64,000 bases of DNA from PHAA01 sp964494735 (GCA_964494735.1 CAZBSD010000005.1:38818-102817), one strand, 5' to 3'. Counted from the stretch's first letter, positions 33,492-42,912 are shown. Numbers and translations are program-made. The notes: generated from the sequence alone by a model not told the origin.

Positions 33492-34523
33492 TCAAGCTTC
33501 AATATCCGCTGGATTGGCGTTTTTTAAGGCTATCTTGGCTTTGATCCTTTCGACGCAAATACTGTAAATCTCAGGGTTAGTCTTTAGGTAATCTTTGGCG
33601 TTCTCACGACCCTGGCCCATACGTTCACCTTCAAATGCATACCAGGAACCGCTCTTCTGAATTACGTCCAGGTCGGTGCCCATATCCAGTACGTCTCCCT
33701 CCCGGGATATGCCGGTACCATACATTATGTCAAACTCAGTAATTTTAAAGGGTGGTGCTACCTTGTTCTTCACCACTTTTACCTTGGTGCGGCTGCCTAC
33801 CTGCTCGGTACCCTGCTTGATGGGTTCCGCTTTCCTGACTTCAATGCGCAGGGACGAATAAAACTTAAGTGCGCGCCCTCCGGTAGTAGTCTCCGGATTG
33901 CCGTAGACGATGCCGATCTTCTCACGGATCTGATTTATAAATATCACCACCGCATTGGATTTGCTGATATGAGCGGTCAGTTTTCTTAACGCCTGGGACA
34001 TCAGTCGAGCCTGCAGGCCTACATGACTATCACCCATCTCTCCTTCTATCTCGGCGCGAGGAACCAGAGCCGCTACTGAATCGATAACGACGACATCGAT
34101 GGCTGCGCTGCGGACCAGAGCCTCGGCTATTTCCAAGGCCTGTTCCCCATTATCAGGTTGGGAGACCAACAGGTTGTTTATGTCTACCCCTAAACGCCGT
34201 GCATAAAGCGGATCCAGGGCATGTTCGGCGTCAATAAAGGCCGCCATCCCACCATCCTTCTGGGCCTGTGCGATGGCATGCAGAGCCACCGTCGTCTTTC
34301 CCGACGATTCCGGTCCGAAAATCTCTACCACCCTGCCCCGGGGAAGACCACCCACCCCCAAAGCCATATCCAATGAAATGCAGCCGGTGGATATGACATC
34401 AATATTCATAGCCGCATTCTCGCCCAGTTTCATGATCGAGCCTTTGCCAAACTGCCGTTCGATGGTCTTGATGGTATTGTTAAGCGCCTCGACCTTGTCC
34501 TGTTTGAGCTCCTTAGTATCCAT
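33492..34523 (-). CDS. recA: RecA recombinase
   Basis: 343 aa. Forms ATP-dependent filaments on single-stranded DNA for recombination and SOS induction. Walker A GPESSGKTTVAL near residues 70-81, the conserved IDAEHALDP and VVIDSVAALVPRAE, the L2 DNA-binding region with FINQIREKIGIVYGNPETTT (Q-motif), and a short acidic-poor C-terminus. SD GAGGAGGAGAGG before ATG. An SOS box and a strong promoter are directly upstream. Confidence 0.98.
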   Translation of the reverse strand: MDTKELKQDKVEALNNTIKTIERQFGKGSIMKLGENAAMNIDVISTGCISLDMALGVGGLPRGRVVEIFGPESSGKTTVALHAIAQAQKDGGMAAFIDAEHALDPLYARRLGVDINNLLVSQPDNGEQALEIAEALVRSAAIDVVVIDSVAALVPRAEIEGEMGDSHVGLQARLMSQALRKLTAHISKSNAVVIFINQIREKIGIVYGNPETTTGGRALKFYSSLRIEVRKAEPIKQGTEQVGSRTKVKVVKNKVAPPFKITEFDIMYGTGISREGDVLDMGTDLDVIQKSGSWYAFEGERMGQGRENAKDYLKTNPEIYSICVERIKAKIALKNANPADIEA

Positions 34524-34536
34524 TCCCTCTCCTCCT

Positions 34537-34550
34537 CAAACATATGTTCG
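34537..34550 (-). promoter_or_regulatory. LexA (DinR) SOS box
   Basis: Minus strand CGAACATATGTTTG fits the Gram-positive LexA consensus CGAACrnryGTTyG. It lies between the -10 and the recA SD, where LexA would block the polymerase. Confidence 0.88.
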
Positions 34551-34559
34551 GTTTCGTAA

Positions 34560-34589
34560 AGTATAGCCCAATCGGATTTTCGGTGTCAA
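34560..34589 (-). promoter_or_regulatory. recA promoter
   Basis: Minus strand TTGACA (34589-34584), 18-nt spacer, TATACT (34565-34560), directly ahead of the SOS box. Confidence 0.8.
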
Positions 34590-34596
34590 TACAAAT

Positions 34597-35157
34597 TTAT
34601 CCTTTTAGGTAAAAAGAGCCCATCTCCAAATATTTCGGTCCTGATTTACCCAAATCACTCATCATAAGATGGAAGCTTTCCACTTTAAATCCAACCAGCT
34701 TGTCCCGGGCCGGAAATAGTTCAATGGATTTCTGCAGCTCTTTTAGATTTTTCTCGGTCCGGACTCTTCCCAAAGTCAGATGAAACCTATGCTCTTTTTC
34801 GGGATCATAGCCCAATTCACCAAGGTAGGTATCCACACGTTCCCCCAGAAAAGCCGCTTTATCCAATTCTCCTTTGATGTTCAGCCATAACACCCGGGGG
34901 CGTCTGCTGTTGGGGAAGTACCCCAATTCTCCGGCCGACAGGTAGAATGGGGGGACGGCATCGCCGGCCAGACTGAGCTGTTTCTTCAGCGCGGGGACAT
35001 CGGAACCGTTGACGTCGCCGAGGAATTTAACTGTTAGGTGATAATTTTCGTATTCGACCCATTTTATATCCGGTTGGCTGTGCCCCAGATGATTTCTGAT
35101 CATGCGGGCGTGCTGCTTGACACTATCAGGAACCGCTATGGCTACGAACATTCTCAT
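34597..35157 (-). CDS. thpR: RNA 2',3'-cyclic phosphodiesterase ThpR (2H family)
   Basis: 186 aa. Hydrolyses 2',3'-cyclic phosphate ends of RNA. The two catalytic HxTx motifs are HLTVKF near residue 44 and HLTLGR near 126. Starts MRMFVAIAVPDSVKQ, the family's usual beginning. SD GGAGAGATGA before ATG. It lies between cinA and recA, a frequent position in Clostridia. In the past such genes were named ligT. Confidence 0.93.
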   Translation of the reverse strand: MRMFVAIAVPDSVKQHARMIRNHLGHSQPDIKWVEYENYHLTVKFLGDVNGSDVPALKKQLSLAGDAVPPFYLSAGELGYFPNSRRPRVLWLNIKGELDKAAFLGERVDTYLGELGYDPEKEHRFHLTLGRVRTEKNLKELQKSIELFPARDKLVGFKVESFHLMMSDLGKSGPKYLEMGSFYLKG

Positions 35158-35181
35158 GACTCATCTCTCCCCGCCTTGTTA

Positions 35182-36420
35182 TCAGTGATACTCGATGTGC
35201 CGGCGTAACAGATCAAGCGCTGATTTGGACGCCAGGATCCGTGTCAGCTCCCGGTCTGGAAGTCCCAAACGCAGTTCCCTAACCTCGCATCCGCTTTTGT
35301 GAGCCAAGGCGATGTAAACCAGACCAACCGGTTTTTCTTCGGAGCCGCCGTCTGGCCCAGCTAATCCGGTGATAGCAATGGAATAATCGGCACCGGAAAC
35401 GAAACTCAATCCCATCGCCATTTCGCGGGCGGTCAGGGCGCTGACCGCTCCATGTTGAGTCAGGGTGGCAGCACCTACCCCTAACAGACGTTGTTTGGCC
35501 TGGTCTGAATAAGATATTACTCCACCCCAGAAATACTGGGAACTGCCGGGCAGGTCGGTTATCATTTTGCCCAACAGCCCGCCGGTACACGATTCGGCTA
35601 CGGCAAGACTGGATTTGTGCTCCAGCAGCAACCGAGCCGTCTTTGTGACCAGGGTGTCATCGCCGCAAGCGAATACATCATGCCCCAGGCGGTCCAAAAT
35701 CAACCCGGTCAGTAATTCCAGTCGGTCGTATCCACCTGAACCAGAAACATCGGTCGGAAGGGTCAATTTGACATGAATCTCGCCATCTACAGCCAATAAG
35801 GCCACGGAGATGTCTTCCGGGGCATTCAACAGGTCGCTAAGTATCTCCTCTACTTGAGACTCCCCCAAGCCGAGTATTTTTATAGTCCTCTTGTTTAGCG
35901 GCCGGTTTTTAATGTTACAATCCGATTGCAGCCGCGGTTCAACCTCATTAATGAACATACGCTTCATCTCGCGGGGCGGCCCGGGCAGGAGGATCAACAA
36001 CCGCCCATTCTTGTTGAGATACATTCCCGGGGCGGTGCCAACCGGATTATCAAGTACTGCCGCTTCAGCCGGGAACATGGCCTGGCGCAGGTTGATCTCG
36101 GGCATAGGCCTCTTACGACCGGCAAAGTATTGGCGCAGCCGCTGTTCTTCCTCGGACCGCAATTCCAGCTTACACCCCATCATTTCACAGGCTACTATCT
36201 TGGTGAGGTCGTCGAATGTGGGCCCCAGTCCCCCGGTGCTGATGACTATATCGGCCGTGGCTATTCCAGATGCGAAAGCCCTCTCCAATGATGGCCGGTC
36301 ATCCCCCACAATAGACCGGCCTACAATCGGCAAGCCCATATCGGTAAGCCGGGTGGTTAAAAATGTTGCGTTGCTGTCGATGGTAGCGCCCGACAATAGT
36401 TCATTGCCGGTGGAGATCAA
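35182..36420 (-). CDS. cinA: CinA: MoaB-like domain with nicotinamide-nucleotide amidase
   Basis: About 412 aa. The N-terminal MoaB-like domain (about 1-165) has STGGLGPTFDDLTK and PGPPREMKRMF; the C-terminal domain (about 255-412) has the amidase motif AVAESCTGGLLG (catalytic Ser) and TGLAGPDGG; it deamidates NMN in pyridine nucleotide salvage. The only standard start nearby is TTG 36420, which has no SD and clips the first beta strand. In-frame ATA 36435 has GGAG 10 nt upstream and would give IHRTYLISTGNELLSG, a normal CinA N-terminus. Confidence 0.93.
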   Translation of the reverse strand: MISTGNELLSGATIDSNATFLTTRLTDMGLPIVGRSIVGDDRPSLERAFASGIATADIVISTGGLGPTFDDLTKIVACEMMGCKLELRSEEEQRLRQYFAGRKRPMPEINLRQAMFPAEAAVLDNPVGTAPGMYLNKNGRLLILLPGPPREMKRMFINEVEPRLQSDCNIKNRPLNKRTIKILGLGESQVEEILSDLLNAPEDISVALLAVDGEIHVKLTLPTDVSGSGGYDRLELLTGLILDRLGHDVFACGDDTLVTKTARLLLEHKSSLAVAESCTGGLLGKMITDLPGSSQYFWGGVISYSDQAKQRLLGVGAATLTQHGAVSALTAREMAMGLSFVSGADYSIAITGLAGPDGGSEEKPVGLVYIALAHKSGCEVRELRLGLPDRELTRILASKSALDLLRRHIEYH

Positions 36421-36646
36421 GTATGTGCGGTGTATGGCAGTCCCACTCCTAACTCCATTCGGGTTGGTCTTCTAATATTATAAGCAATTTCGCACTTAAG
36501 TTGCGGAAAGATAAGGGATATCCAGACAAAGAGGCGGCAGCAGCAGGATGGGCTATCCGTGGGTGAGCTTACCGAGCTCTACCTTTAGAAAGGTCATGGG
36601 TGGGTTATTGGTCCCGGCCGATTTCGTTTGGGCAGACTGGTGATAC
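36421..36646. other. Intergenic region between cinA and pgsA
   Basis: 226 bp with no gene. On the minus strand a TATAAT (36482-36477) lies about 45 nt before cinA without a clear -35. Further up are imperfect inverted repeats around CTTAAG (near 36495) and GAGCTCGGTAAGCTC (near 36570), and ACCTTTCTAAAGGT. Leader or promoter DNA of cinA; not a known riboswitch to me. Confidence 0.4.
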
Positions 36647-37177
36647 TTAAAATGTGATCTTGTTTTTCATAAAATATTGGATGCCCGAGATCAGGGTGAT
36701 CAAAACCGCTATATACATCACCCATTGCCCCAGGTGCAGGCTAGCCAGCGGGTAAACCAGATGCTCCAGCATGATGACCATCACCGCCGTAACCTGCGAG
36801 ATAGTCTTCAATTTACCCATTTTACTGGCCGGAATTACCAAACCTTCTTCAGCTTTGACCACCCGCAAGCCGGTCACAGCAAATTCACGGCCTATGATTA
36901 CGATGGCAATCCAGCCGGCTAATTTGCCTAACTCCACCAGGCTGATCAATGCGGCTGTGATGAGCAATTTATCTGCTACCGGATCCAGGATGGCGCCCAA
37001 TTTGGTAGTCTGTTTCCATTTGCGGGCCAGGTATCCGTCCAAGCTGTCGGTAAGGGCCGCGAACAGGAATATGGCTGCCGCCAGAGTGCCTCCATAAGGA
37101 ATGTTGGTCAGCATCAATACTACTATAATTGGAATCAGTATGATCCTGAATATGGTGATGCTATTCGGAATATTCAT
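36647..37177 (-). CDS. pgsA: CDP-diacylglycerol-glycerol-3-phosphate 3-phosphatidyltransferase
   Basis: About 176 aa. Makes phosphatidylglycerol phosphate, the first step to anionic phospholipids. Membrane protein with four to five hydrophobic segments. The CDP-alcohol phosphotransferase motif (DGYLAR, eight residues, G, then DPVAD) lies near residues 52-74. ATG 37177 with GGGGAA upstream gives MNIPNSITIFRI, the normal start; a TTG at 37192 is less likely. Overlaps the rimO end by 17 nt. Confidence 0.95.
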   Translation of the reverse strand: MNIPNSITIFRIILIPIIVVLMLTNIPYGGTLAAAIFLFAALTDSLDGYLARKWKQTTKLGAILDPVADKLLITAALISLVELGKLAGWIAIVIIGREFAVTGLRVVKAEEGLVIPASKMGKLKTISQVTAVMVIMLEHLVYPLASLHLGQWVMYIAVLITLISGIQYFMKNKITF

Positions 37178-38489
37178 CAAAAGGTTCCCCAATCATATCA
37201 TAATCCCGGACCCCGATCATCCGCACTTTGATAAATGACCCCTTTTCAAGTCTGGCCTGGCTCTTGACCATGGTCAGTCCATCTACTTCGGGAGCCTGGA
37301 AAAAAGCCCTCCCCAAGTAGAGGTTGCTGCCGGCCCGGGAGGAAATCAAAACGTCCTCATCCTTCCCGACCCGCGCCTCATTTTTAGCGCGGGTAATGCC
37401 CAACTGCAGGTTCATGACCGCATCCAGCCGGGCCATTTTAATCTCTTCCGGCACCTGGTCCGGCATAAGACCAGCTGGAGTGCCCTCTTGGGCAGTAAAA
37501 GCGAAAGCCCCTAACCAATCGAATTGGGCCCTATGAATAAAGTCCAGCAGAGACTCGAAATCTTGGTCGCTCTCCCCGGGAAAACCAACCATAACCGTAG
37601 TTCTGAGCACCAGTTGGTCGATCTTCTCGCGCAGTTCGTACAGCAATGAATCGAGCTGTTCCAGGTTGTGGCGACGGTTCATCCTGTTTAAAACAGGGTC
37701 CGAGGCATGCTGGATGGGTATATCCAGATAGGGCAGGACCTTGGCCTGGTGAGCCACCGCCTCGATCAGGTTGCTGTCTATGTGAGCCGGGTGAAGATAC
37801 AGAAGGCGTATCCATTCCAGTCCATCGACTGCAGCCATTTCTTCCAGCAGATGGGGCAAGCCCGGGCCGCCCAGGTCTCTTCCATATACCGCTGTATCTT
37901 GCCCGATCAGGACCAGTTCGCGAACGCCTCGCCGTACCAGATCGTGCGCTTCCAGGACAATATCGGCCGCCAGGCGGGAACGTAGGTTGCCCCTTATGGA
38001 TGGTATAGAGCAATATGTGCAGCGGTTGTCACAACCCTCGGTTATCTTCAGGTAGGCGGAGCCTGCCGGTGTGGTCAACACCCGAGGTCCGGTTTCGATA
38101 AACTCCCCCGGTGGTGGTCCCACCATCAGAGGACGTTCTCCTGTGAGCATCCGGTTGACCGCTTTGTCTATCTCCAGGAACCGGGATATTCCTACCACTC
38201 CATCCAGTTCGGGCATCTGGTCGAGAAGATCCTGACCGTATCGTTGGGCCAGGCAGCCAGTGGCCACCAGATATTGCAGCTGTCCTGCTTTTAACTTGCC
38301 GGTATCGATGATGGTGGAGATGGCTTCTTCCTTGGCGCTATCAATGAAACCACAGGTATTAATTATGATTATATCTGCTCTTTCCAGCTTATTGCTGATG
38401 CTGTAATGGGCCTTTTTCATTGTCGCGATCATTATCTCGGTGTCGACCCGGTTCTTGGAACATCCCAGACTTATGAAACCAACCTTCAT
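37161..38489 (-). CDS. rimO: Ribosomal protein S12 methylthiotransferase RimO
   Basis: About 442 aa. Radical-SAM enzyme that methylthiolates Asp of S12. Cysteines C10 (SLGCSKN), C46 (NTCGFI), C79 (ATGCLAQ) bind the auxiliary cluster and C153, C157, C160 (GCDNRCTYC) the SAM cluster; SIPSIRGNLRSR follows. TRAM domain at the end. Start ATG 38489 with AGGTGA 8 nt upstream; GTG 38501 lacks an SD. SLGCSKN rather than YGCQMN marks it as RimO, not MiaB. Confidence 0.95.
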   Translation of the reverse strand: MKVGFISLGCSKNRVDTEIMIATMKKAHYSISNKLERADIIIINTCGFIDSAKEEAISTIIDTGKLKAGQLQYLVATGCLAQRYGQDLLDQMPELDGVVGISRFLEIDKAVNRMLTGERPLMVGPPPGEFIETGPRVLTTPAGSAYLKITEGCDNRCTYCSIPSIRGNLRSRLAADIVLEAHDLVRRGVRELVLIGQDTAVYGRDLGGPGLPHLLEEMAAVDGLEWIRLLYLHPAHIDSNLIEAVAHQAKVLPYLDIPIQHASDPVLNRMNRRHNLEQLDSLLYELREKIDQLVLRTTVMVGFPGESDQDFESLLDFIHRAQFDWLGAFAFTAQEGTPAGLMPDQVPEEIKMARLDAVMNLQLGITRAKNEARVGKDEDVLISSRAGSNLYLGRAFFQAPEVDGLTMVKSQARLEKGSFIKVRMIGVRDYDMIGEPFDEYSE

Positions 38490-38501
38490 TACCTGAGTCA
38501 C

Positions 38502-39506
38502 CTATTCTGCCCTGCCATCGATGAAAAACTTCTTCTCCACGATCTGACCGGAGGAACCGAGCGATTCAACCGGTTGGCCGTTCAGACTGAGAATTATTCC
38601 CCCTGCATTGCCGGTCCTAAGTCGGATCCGTTCGGAGGCCATAAATGATTGGGTCTCATCCTTGCCCATATTCTGGGCATAAATCACCTTTCCGTCAGCT
38701 TCTATCTGGACCCAACTTGTCTGCCGAGCCTCAACCACCAGGTTTAACTGAGGGTGCGGGCTCTCCCCTGTACTCAGAGCGGTGACCGCCGGGGTTTCTG
38801 GTCCGGCACTGATCCTGGTGAAGGTCTTGTCCGCTATTTGACCGGAAGTCCCCAACGCTACGACTGGATCCCCATTCAGTCGCAACTCAATGCCTCCAGC
38901 ATTGCCAGTCCGCAGTTGTATCTCATCCGCGGCGGTGAAGGCCTTACTGTCGCCGGGTTCCATAATTCCAACAAACTGTACCGCCCCATCGACTGTTATC
39001 TGCACCCAACTCCGCTCCGAAGCCACGATGGACAAGGTCATCTGCTCGGGCGCTGCTGTTTGGTTGTCCTGCCCAGCCGGAGGAGCCGGTTGCTGGACTT
39101 GAGGGGGCGGGTTTATACTGCGTTGGGTAATGAAATCGGCCACATAATTGCCTAACCATAATGCTACCACTAGGAACAGCGCCGCCGCCAGGACGTTGCG
39201 CCAAGGAAATCCAAAGGCGGTTGTCGACACTGGTTCAGGTGGTGGAGCTTCGACCGGTGGGCTGGTATAGGCCAGATTCTTAAATTCATTTACCAGGCGG
39301 TCGGCATCCATTTTTAAGAATCGGGCATAACTGGCCACGAAACCGATCGAATATACCCGGGCCGGCAGACTCTCGAAGTCTTCATTTTCCAGGGCAGCAA
39401 GGTAATGCTGGCGTATCTTGGTATCCTGGGAAACCTGGGCCAGAGTGTATCCCTGTTTCTCTCTTTCCGCCCGTAGCTTGTCTCCAAAGCTGGCTATAGA
39501 AATCAC
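38502..39506 (-). CDS. rodZ: RodZ-like protein with duplicated DUF4115 domain
   Basis: 334 aa. Cell-shape protein that links MreB to the membrane. An N-terminal HTH_25 domain (about 9-72: LRAEREKQGYTLAQVSQDT) is followed by a proline-rich stretch, a transmembrane helix (about 109-127, NVLAAALFLVVALWLGNYV), and then two tandem DUF4115 domains (about 158-233 and 254-330) that share SWVQI, RLRTGNAGGI and LGTSGQI-like segments. Most RodZ proteins have one. GTG start without a strong SD. Its position before rimO/pgsA corresponds to ymfM of B. subtilis. Confidence 0.88.
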   Translation of the reverse strand: MISIASFGDKLRAEREKQGYTLAQVSQDTKIRQHYLAALENEDFESLPARVYSIGFVASYARFLKMDADRLVNEFKNLAYTSPPVEAPPPEPVSTTAFGFPWRNVLAAALFLVVALWLGNYVADFITQRSINPPPQVQQPAPPAGQDNQTAAPEQMTLSIVASERSWVQITVDGAVQFVGIMEPGDSKAFTAADEIQLRTGNAGGIELRLNGDPVVALGTSGQIADKTFTRISAGPETPAVTALSTGESPHPQLNLVVEARQTSWVQIEADGKVIYAQNMGKDETQSFMASERIRLRTGNAGGIILSLNGQPVESLGSSGQIVEKKFFIDGRAE

Positions 39507-39518
39507 CCCGTCTGCAAT

Positions 39519-40493
39519 TTAGTTGGCCAGGTTTCTTTCACCTACGGCCTGTGATGTTCCGCTCGCGATTCTCATAGCTTGTCGCATGGGATAACCTGAC
39601 GACAGTCCGTAAACCAGACCAGCCATAAACAGATGTAGTTCCCGGCGGCTGTCAAAGGATTGGTTGGGCGGCAATGGATAGTCCCCCACCCCTGAGCGGT
39701 TTATGAGGACCATATTATGTTTACCATCGCTTATTATGGTATTCTGAGTTCCGTCCTGAAGCAGATCCAAGCCTATGTTCACGTAACGATCATAATCATC
39801 AAATGTATCCACACCCAGAACCAGCAGATTGGCCCGGTTGAGAGCGGGAGGACGGCGCCCATCGACATACCAGGTGGCACAGATGCAGGTGCTCTTGTCT
39901 GGCCGGCCGGCCAATCGGCTGCCGATGTATTCCAGGAAAGGGGTCTCAACCAAGAGCCAGTCACAATTGGCGGCTATCCACTCCCGCGCTGCCATCGCCT
40001 GCTGGTAATCAGCTTGCGTAAAACCTTCATTGAAAAGGACACCACTGGGAGAAAGAACCTTTTTACAGGTCCTTTTGGTTGGGTGCCGATATATGTTGGC
40101 CACATCCACATCCATAGACTTCAGCTGGTCGAGGATGATGGTACCCATGTCATCGTTGCCCACGATAGTTACCAGCTTGGAGCCGACTCCATACTCGAAC
40201 AAAGCCTGGCAGACGTCGTAGGCAAATCCTGAGTTACGAATATCGATTCGGCTATTATCAGGCTCTCCTTGTACTCTTATCTCCAGGTAAACCTGGCCCA
40301 AAACTACAATGGAAACCTTCTTATTGAATACATAACCTTTGCCCAGGATTACTCCTTTTTTCATCAGGTTGGATATATGGACGGCTATCGAAGAGCGGCT
40401 GATGCCAAAATGCTGGGCCAGTTCATCCTGGGAAATAAGCGGTTCCTTCTGCAGTGCTTCGACTATCTCTTTCTCTCTGGCGGTAAGCTTCAT
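39519..40493 (-). CDS. Winged-helix regulator fused to a degenerate PfkB-type kinase domain
   Basis: 324 aa. The first ~58 residues are a MarR/Lrp-like winged helix (EIVEALQKEPLISQDELAQ, GISRSSIAVHISNLMKKG). The rest has the PfkB (ribokinase) fold order: VVLGQVYLEIRV, YGVGSKLVTIVGNDDMG, VNIYRHP-like and the closing helix MAGLVYGLSSGYPMRQAM. Both PfkB motifs are ruined: the GGxGxN region reads NSGFAYDVCQAL, and where DTxGAGD should be there is SFDSRRELHLF, without the catalytic Asp. Probably a sugar- or nucleoside-sensing transcription factor. SD GGGAGG. Lies between ftsK and rodZ. Confidence 0.8.
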   Translation of the reverse strand: MKLTAREKEIVEALQKEPLISQDELAQHFGISRSSIAVHISNLMKKGVILGKGYVFNKKVSIVVLGQVYLEIRVQGEPDNSRIDIRNSGFAYDVCQALFEYGVGSKLVTIVGNDDMGTIILDQLKSMDVDVANIYRHPTKRTCKKVLSPSGVLFNEGFTQADYQQAMAAREWIAANCDWLLVETPFLEYIGSRLAGRPDKSTCICATWYVDGRRPPALNRANLLVLGVDTFDDYDRYVNIGLDLLQDGTQNTIISDGKHNMVLINRSGVGDYPLPPNQSFDSRRELHLFMAGLVYGLSSGYPMRQAMRIASGTSQAVGERNLAN

Positions 40494-40544
40494 AACCAGC
40501 CTCCCAATGAACCTTATATATGCTTACGCCCATACTAACATAGT

Positions 40545-42776
40545 TTATTTATTAGCGTATAGTTTTTCCAATTGTTGCTCATCAATCAGGATTTCCCGTT
40601 TCTTGTTGGGATCAGCCTCGGAAACGATGCCTCTTTCTTCAATAATATCCATCAAACGGGCGGCTCGAGCGTAGCCTACCCTTAGTTTCCGCTGTAGAAA
40701 AGAGACGGAGGCCTTCTGATTTTCCACGATAACCCGTACCGCTTCCCAGAAGAGTTCGTCTCCGCCGTCGTAATCGGATTGCTCCAGGGTCAGCTCGATA
40801 TCGTGAAACTGGTCTACATTTTCACCGCTGGCGGTCTGGCTTTTAATGAAATTAACGGTAGCTTCGATATCACGATCAGACACAAAGGCCCCTTGTACCC
40901 GGTGAGGTTTGACCGCGCCTACCGGTGAGAATAGCATGTCCCCTTTACCGAGAAGTTTTTCCGCTCCGCCTATGTCCAGGATGGTTCGGGAGTCGGTCTG
41001 GGAAGAGACTGCGAAGGCTATCCGGGAGGGGATATTGGCTTTAATTATACCGGTCACCACGTCCACCGATGGCCGCTGCGTGGCAACAATGAGGTGCATC
41101 CCGGCGGCCCGGGCCATCTGAGCCAGCCGGCAGATGGAATCTTCCACCTCGACTGGAGAGATCATCATCAGGTCGGCCAGTTCATCGATCACTATGACAA
41201 TGAAGGGCAGAGGCGGAGCGGATTGGTTATACCGGTATATATCCCGGACACCCAGGTCGGCAAACATCTTGTAGCGTTTCTCCATCTCCGTGGTCATCCA
41301 ACGCAGTACCACTGCAGCCTTCTTGGGATCGGTGACTACTGGGGTCATGAGGTGGGGAATGCCGTTGTATACCGTCAGCTCTACCATTTTGGGGTCGATG
41401 AAAACCAGTTTCAATTCATCAGGAGCGGCGTTGTAGAGCAGACTGATGATGATGCTGTTCAGGCATACGCTTTTGCCTGAACCGGTCGATCCGGCTATGA
41501 GGAGATGCGGCATGTCACTCAGTTTAGCCACTACCGGATTGCCGGAGATATCCTCTCCCAGGGCGATAGCCAGGGGACTGTTGAGCTTCTTGAAAGATAA
41601 GGCTGCCAATATGTTGCGCAGTCCAACGCTTCCGACTTTGGAACTGGGCACCTCGATGCCGATGGCCGACTTGCCAGGTATAGGGGCTTCTATGCGTATA
41701 CCCGGGGCAGCCAAATTCAATTGCAGGTCGTCGGTGAGACTTATTATTTTACTTATCTTGACCCCAGGCGCGGGGGTAAGTTCATAACGAGTCACCGCCG
41801 GTCCGCAACTGACCTGGTTGACTTTGACGCTTACCCCGAAGCTGGCAAAGGTGTCTTCCAATACCGCGATACTGTCCTTGATGTTTTTCTTGTCTATGGA
41901 GCGGTCGCTTTCAACCGCCGCCAGCATCTCGATGGAAGGCTTGATGTAGGTGCTGGCGTCTTCCCGATTGCGGTGGACCAGTTCCAATTGGCTGGAAGCC
42001 CGGCTTTTCGTCACCGCTACCTCTTTAACGGGGCGGTCCGGAATAGGATGGCTGACCATTATCGGTTGGTCCCCGCTTGGACCATGTCTGGTTTCGCCAT
42101 TGATGATCACGGCTTCACTGGTCAGTGATGGAGTCAGCGGATTGGCTGCCGGCTCCTGATTGTAGAACATGAGCTCGGAGAGATTGTTTTTGAGGATCTT
42201 TAACCGGGCCCAGACAAGTGTGGTTATTTCCGACAGGGACTTCTCAAGGATCATCACCACCGACAGCAACAGGCACAGGACCAAGAGGACGGCAGTTCCC
42301 AACCTGCCCAACAGTCTAAAGGTCACATAACCCAACCCTCCGCCCAGGTAACCGCCCCCCATCCCCTTCAGTGCGGCTTCCCACGGATTCAAGCCCAGGG
42401 GTATCTGGAAAATGCTCACATACACCAGAATGGACAATATCAGTATGACCAGCCCCCACATGCGGATGGACCACCATTTCTTGAAAATACCCAGGTGTAT
42501 GGACCAGAAGAGCAGCGCTATAGGGGCGATAATGGCCACCGTGCCGAATAAGGCCTTGAGAACGATCGACAGGTATGTGCCCAGTACTCCTATAAACTGC
42601 CGGTCGCTGGCGATGCCGTCGGAATTATTCAGAACGACCAAGATAAATACCGCCAGCATAAACAAGATGGCGGAGGCTATCTCGGCCCGCAGAGGTGTGC
42701 GTGGGGTCTCTGTCGGGGCGGAGCTATGGTTGGCTATCGGCCGGTTATTCACCCGGCTGACCTTTTTCCTGGCCAT
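40545..42776 (-). CDS. ftsK: DNA translocase FtsK/SpoIIIE
   Basis: 743 aa. Pumps chromosomal DNA through the septum in division and sporulation. Four N-terminal transmembrane helices (about 30-175), a short linker, then the motor with Walker A AGSTGSGKSVCLNSI near residue 425, Walker B VIVIDELADLM, and a C-terminal gamma domain (winged helix, SVSFLQRKLRVGYARAARL) for KOPS/SRS recognition. The linker is short, as in SpoIIIE. SD AAGGGTGAA before ATG. Confidence 0.96.
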   Translation of the reverse strand: MARKKVSRVNNRPIANHSSAPTETPRTPLRAEIASAILFMLAVFILVVLNNSDGIASDRQFIGVLGTYLSIVLKALFGTVAIIAPIALLFWSIHLGIFKKWWSIRMWGLVILILSILVYVSIFQIPLGLNPWEAALKGMGGGYLGGGLGYVTFRLLGRLGTAVLLVLCLLLSVVMILEKSLSEITTLVWARLKILKNNLSELMFYNQEPAANPLTPSLTSEAVIINGETRHGPSGDQPIMVSHPIPDRPVKEVAVTKSRASSQLELVHRNREDASTYIKPSIEMLAAVESDRSIDKKNIKDSIAVLEDTFASFGVSVKVNQVSCGPAVTRYELTPAPGVKISKIISLTDDLQLNLAAPGIRIEAPIPGKSAIGIEVPSSKVGSVGLRNILAALSFKKLNSPLAIALGEDISGNPVVAKLSDMPHLLIAGSTGSGKSVCLNSIIISLLYNAAPDELKLVFIDPKMVELTVYNGIPHLMTPVVTDPKKAAVVLRWMTTEMEKRYKMFADLGVRDIYRYNQSAPPLPFIVIVIDELADLMMISPVEVEDSICRLAQMARAAGMHLIVATQRPSVDVVTGIIKANIPSRIAFAVSSQTDSRTILDIGGAEKLLGKGDMLFSPVGAVKPHRVQGAFVSDRDIEATVNFIKSQTASGENVDQFHDIELTLEQSDYDGGDELFWEAVRVIVENQKASVSFLQRKLRVGYARAARLMDIIEERGIVSEADPNKKREILIDEQQLEKLYANK

Positions 42777-42912
42777 GTTTTTTCACCCTTATGAATAGAA
42801 TAATATTCGCCTGTGGAAAACAGTAAGTTGAGGCAGCTGTACCTCTGCTTGGGATAAAGCTGCGAAATATGCTCTGCGCCAGGCATCCGCGCCCATTCGC
42901 CGGCCCCATGGT

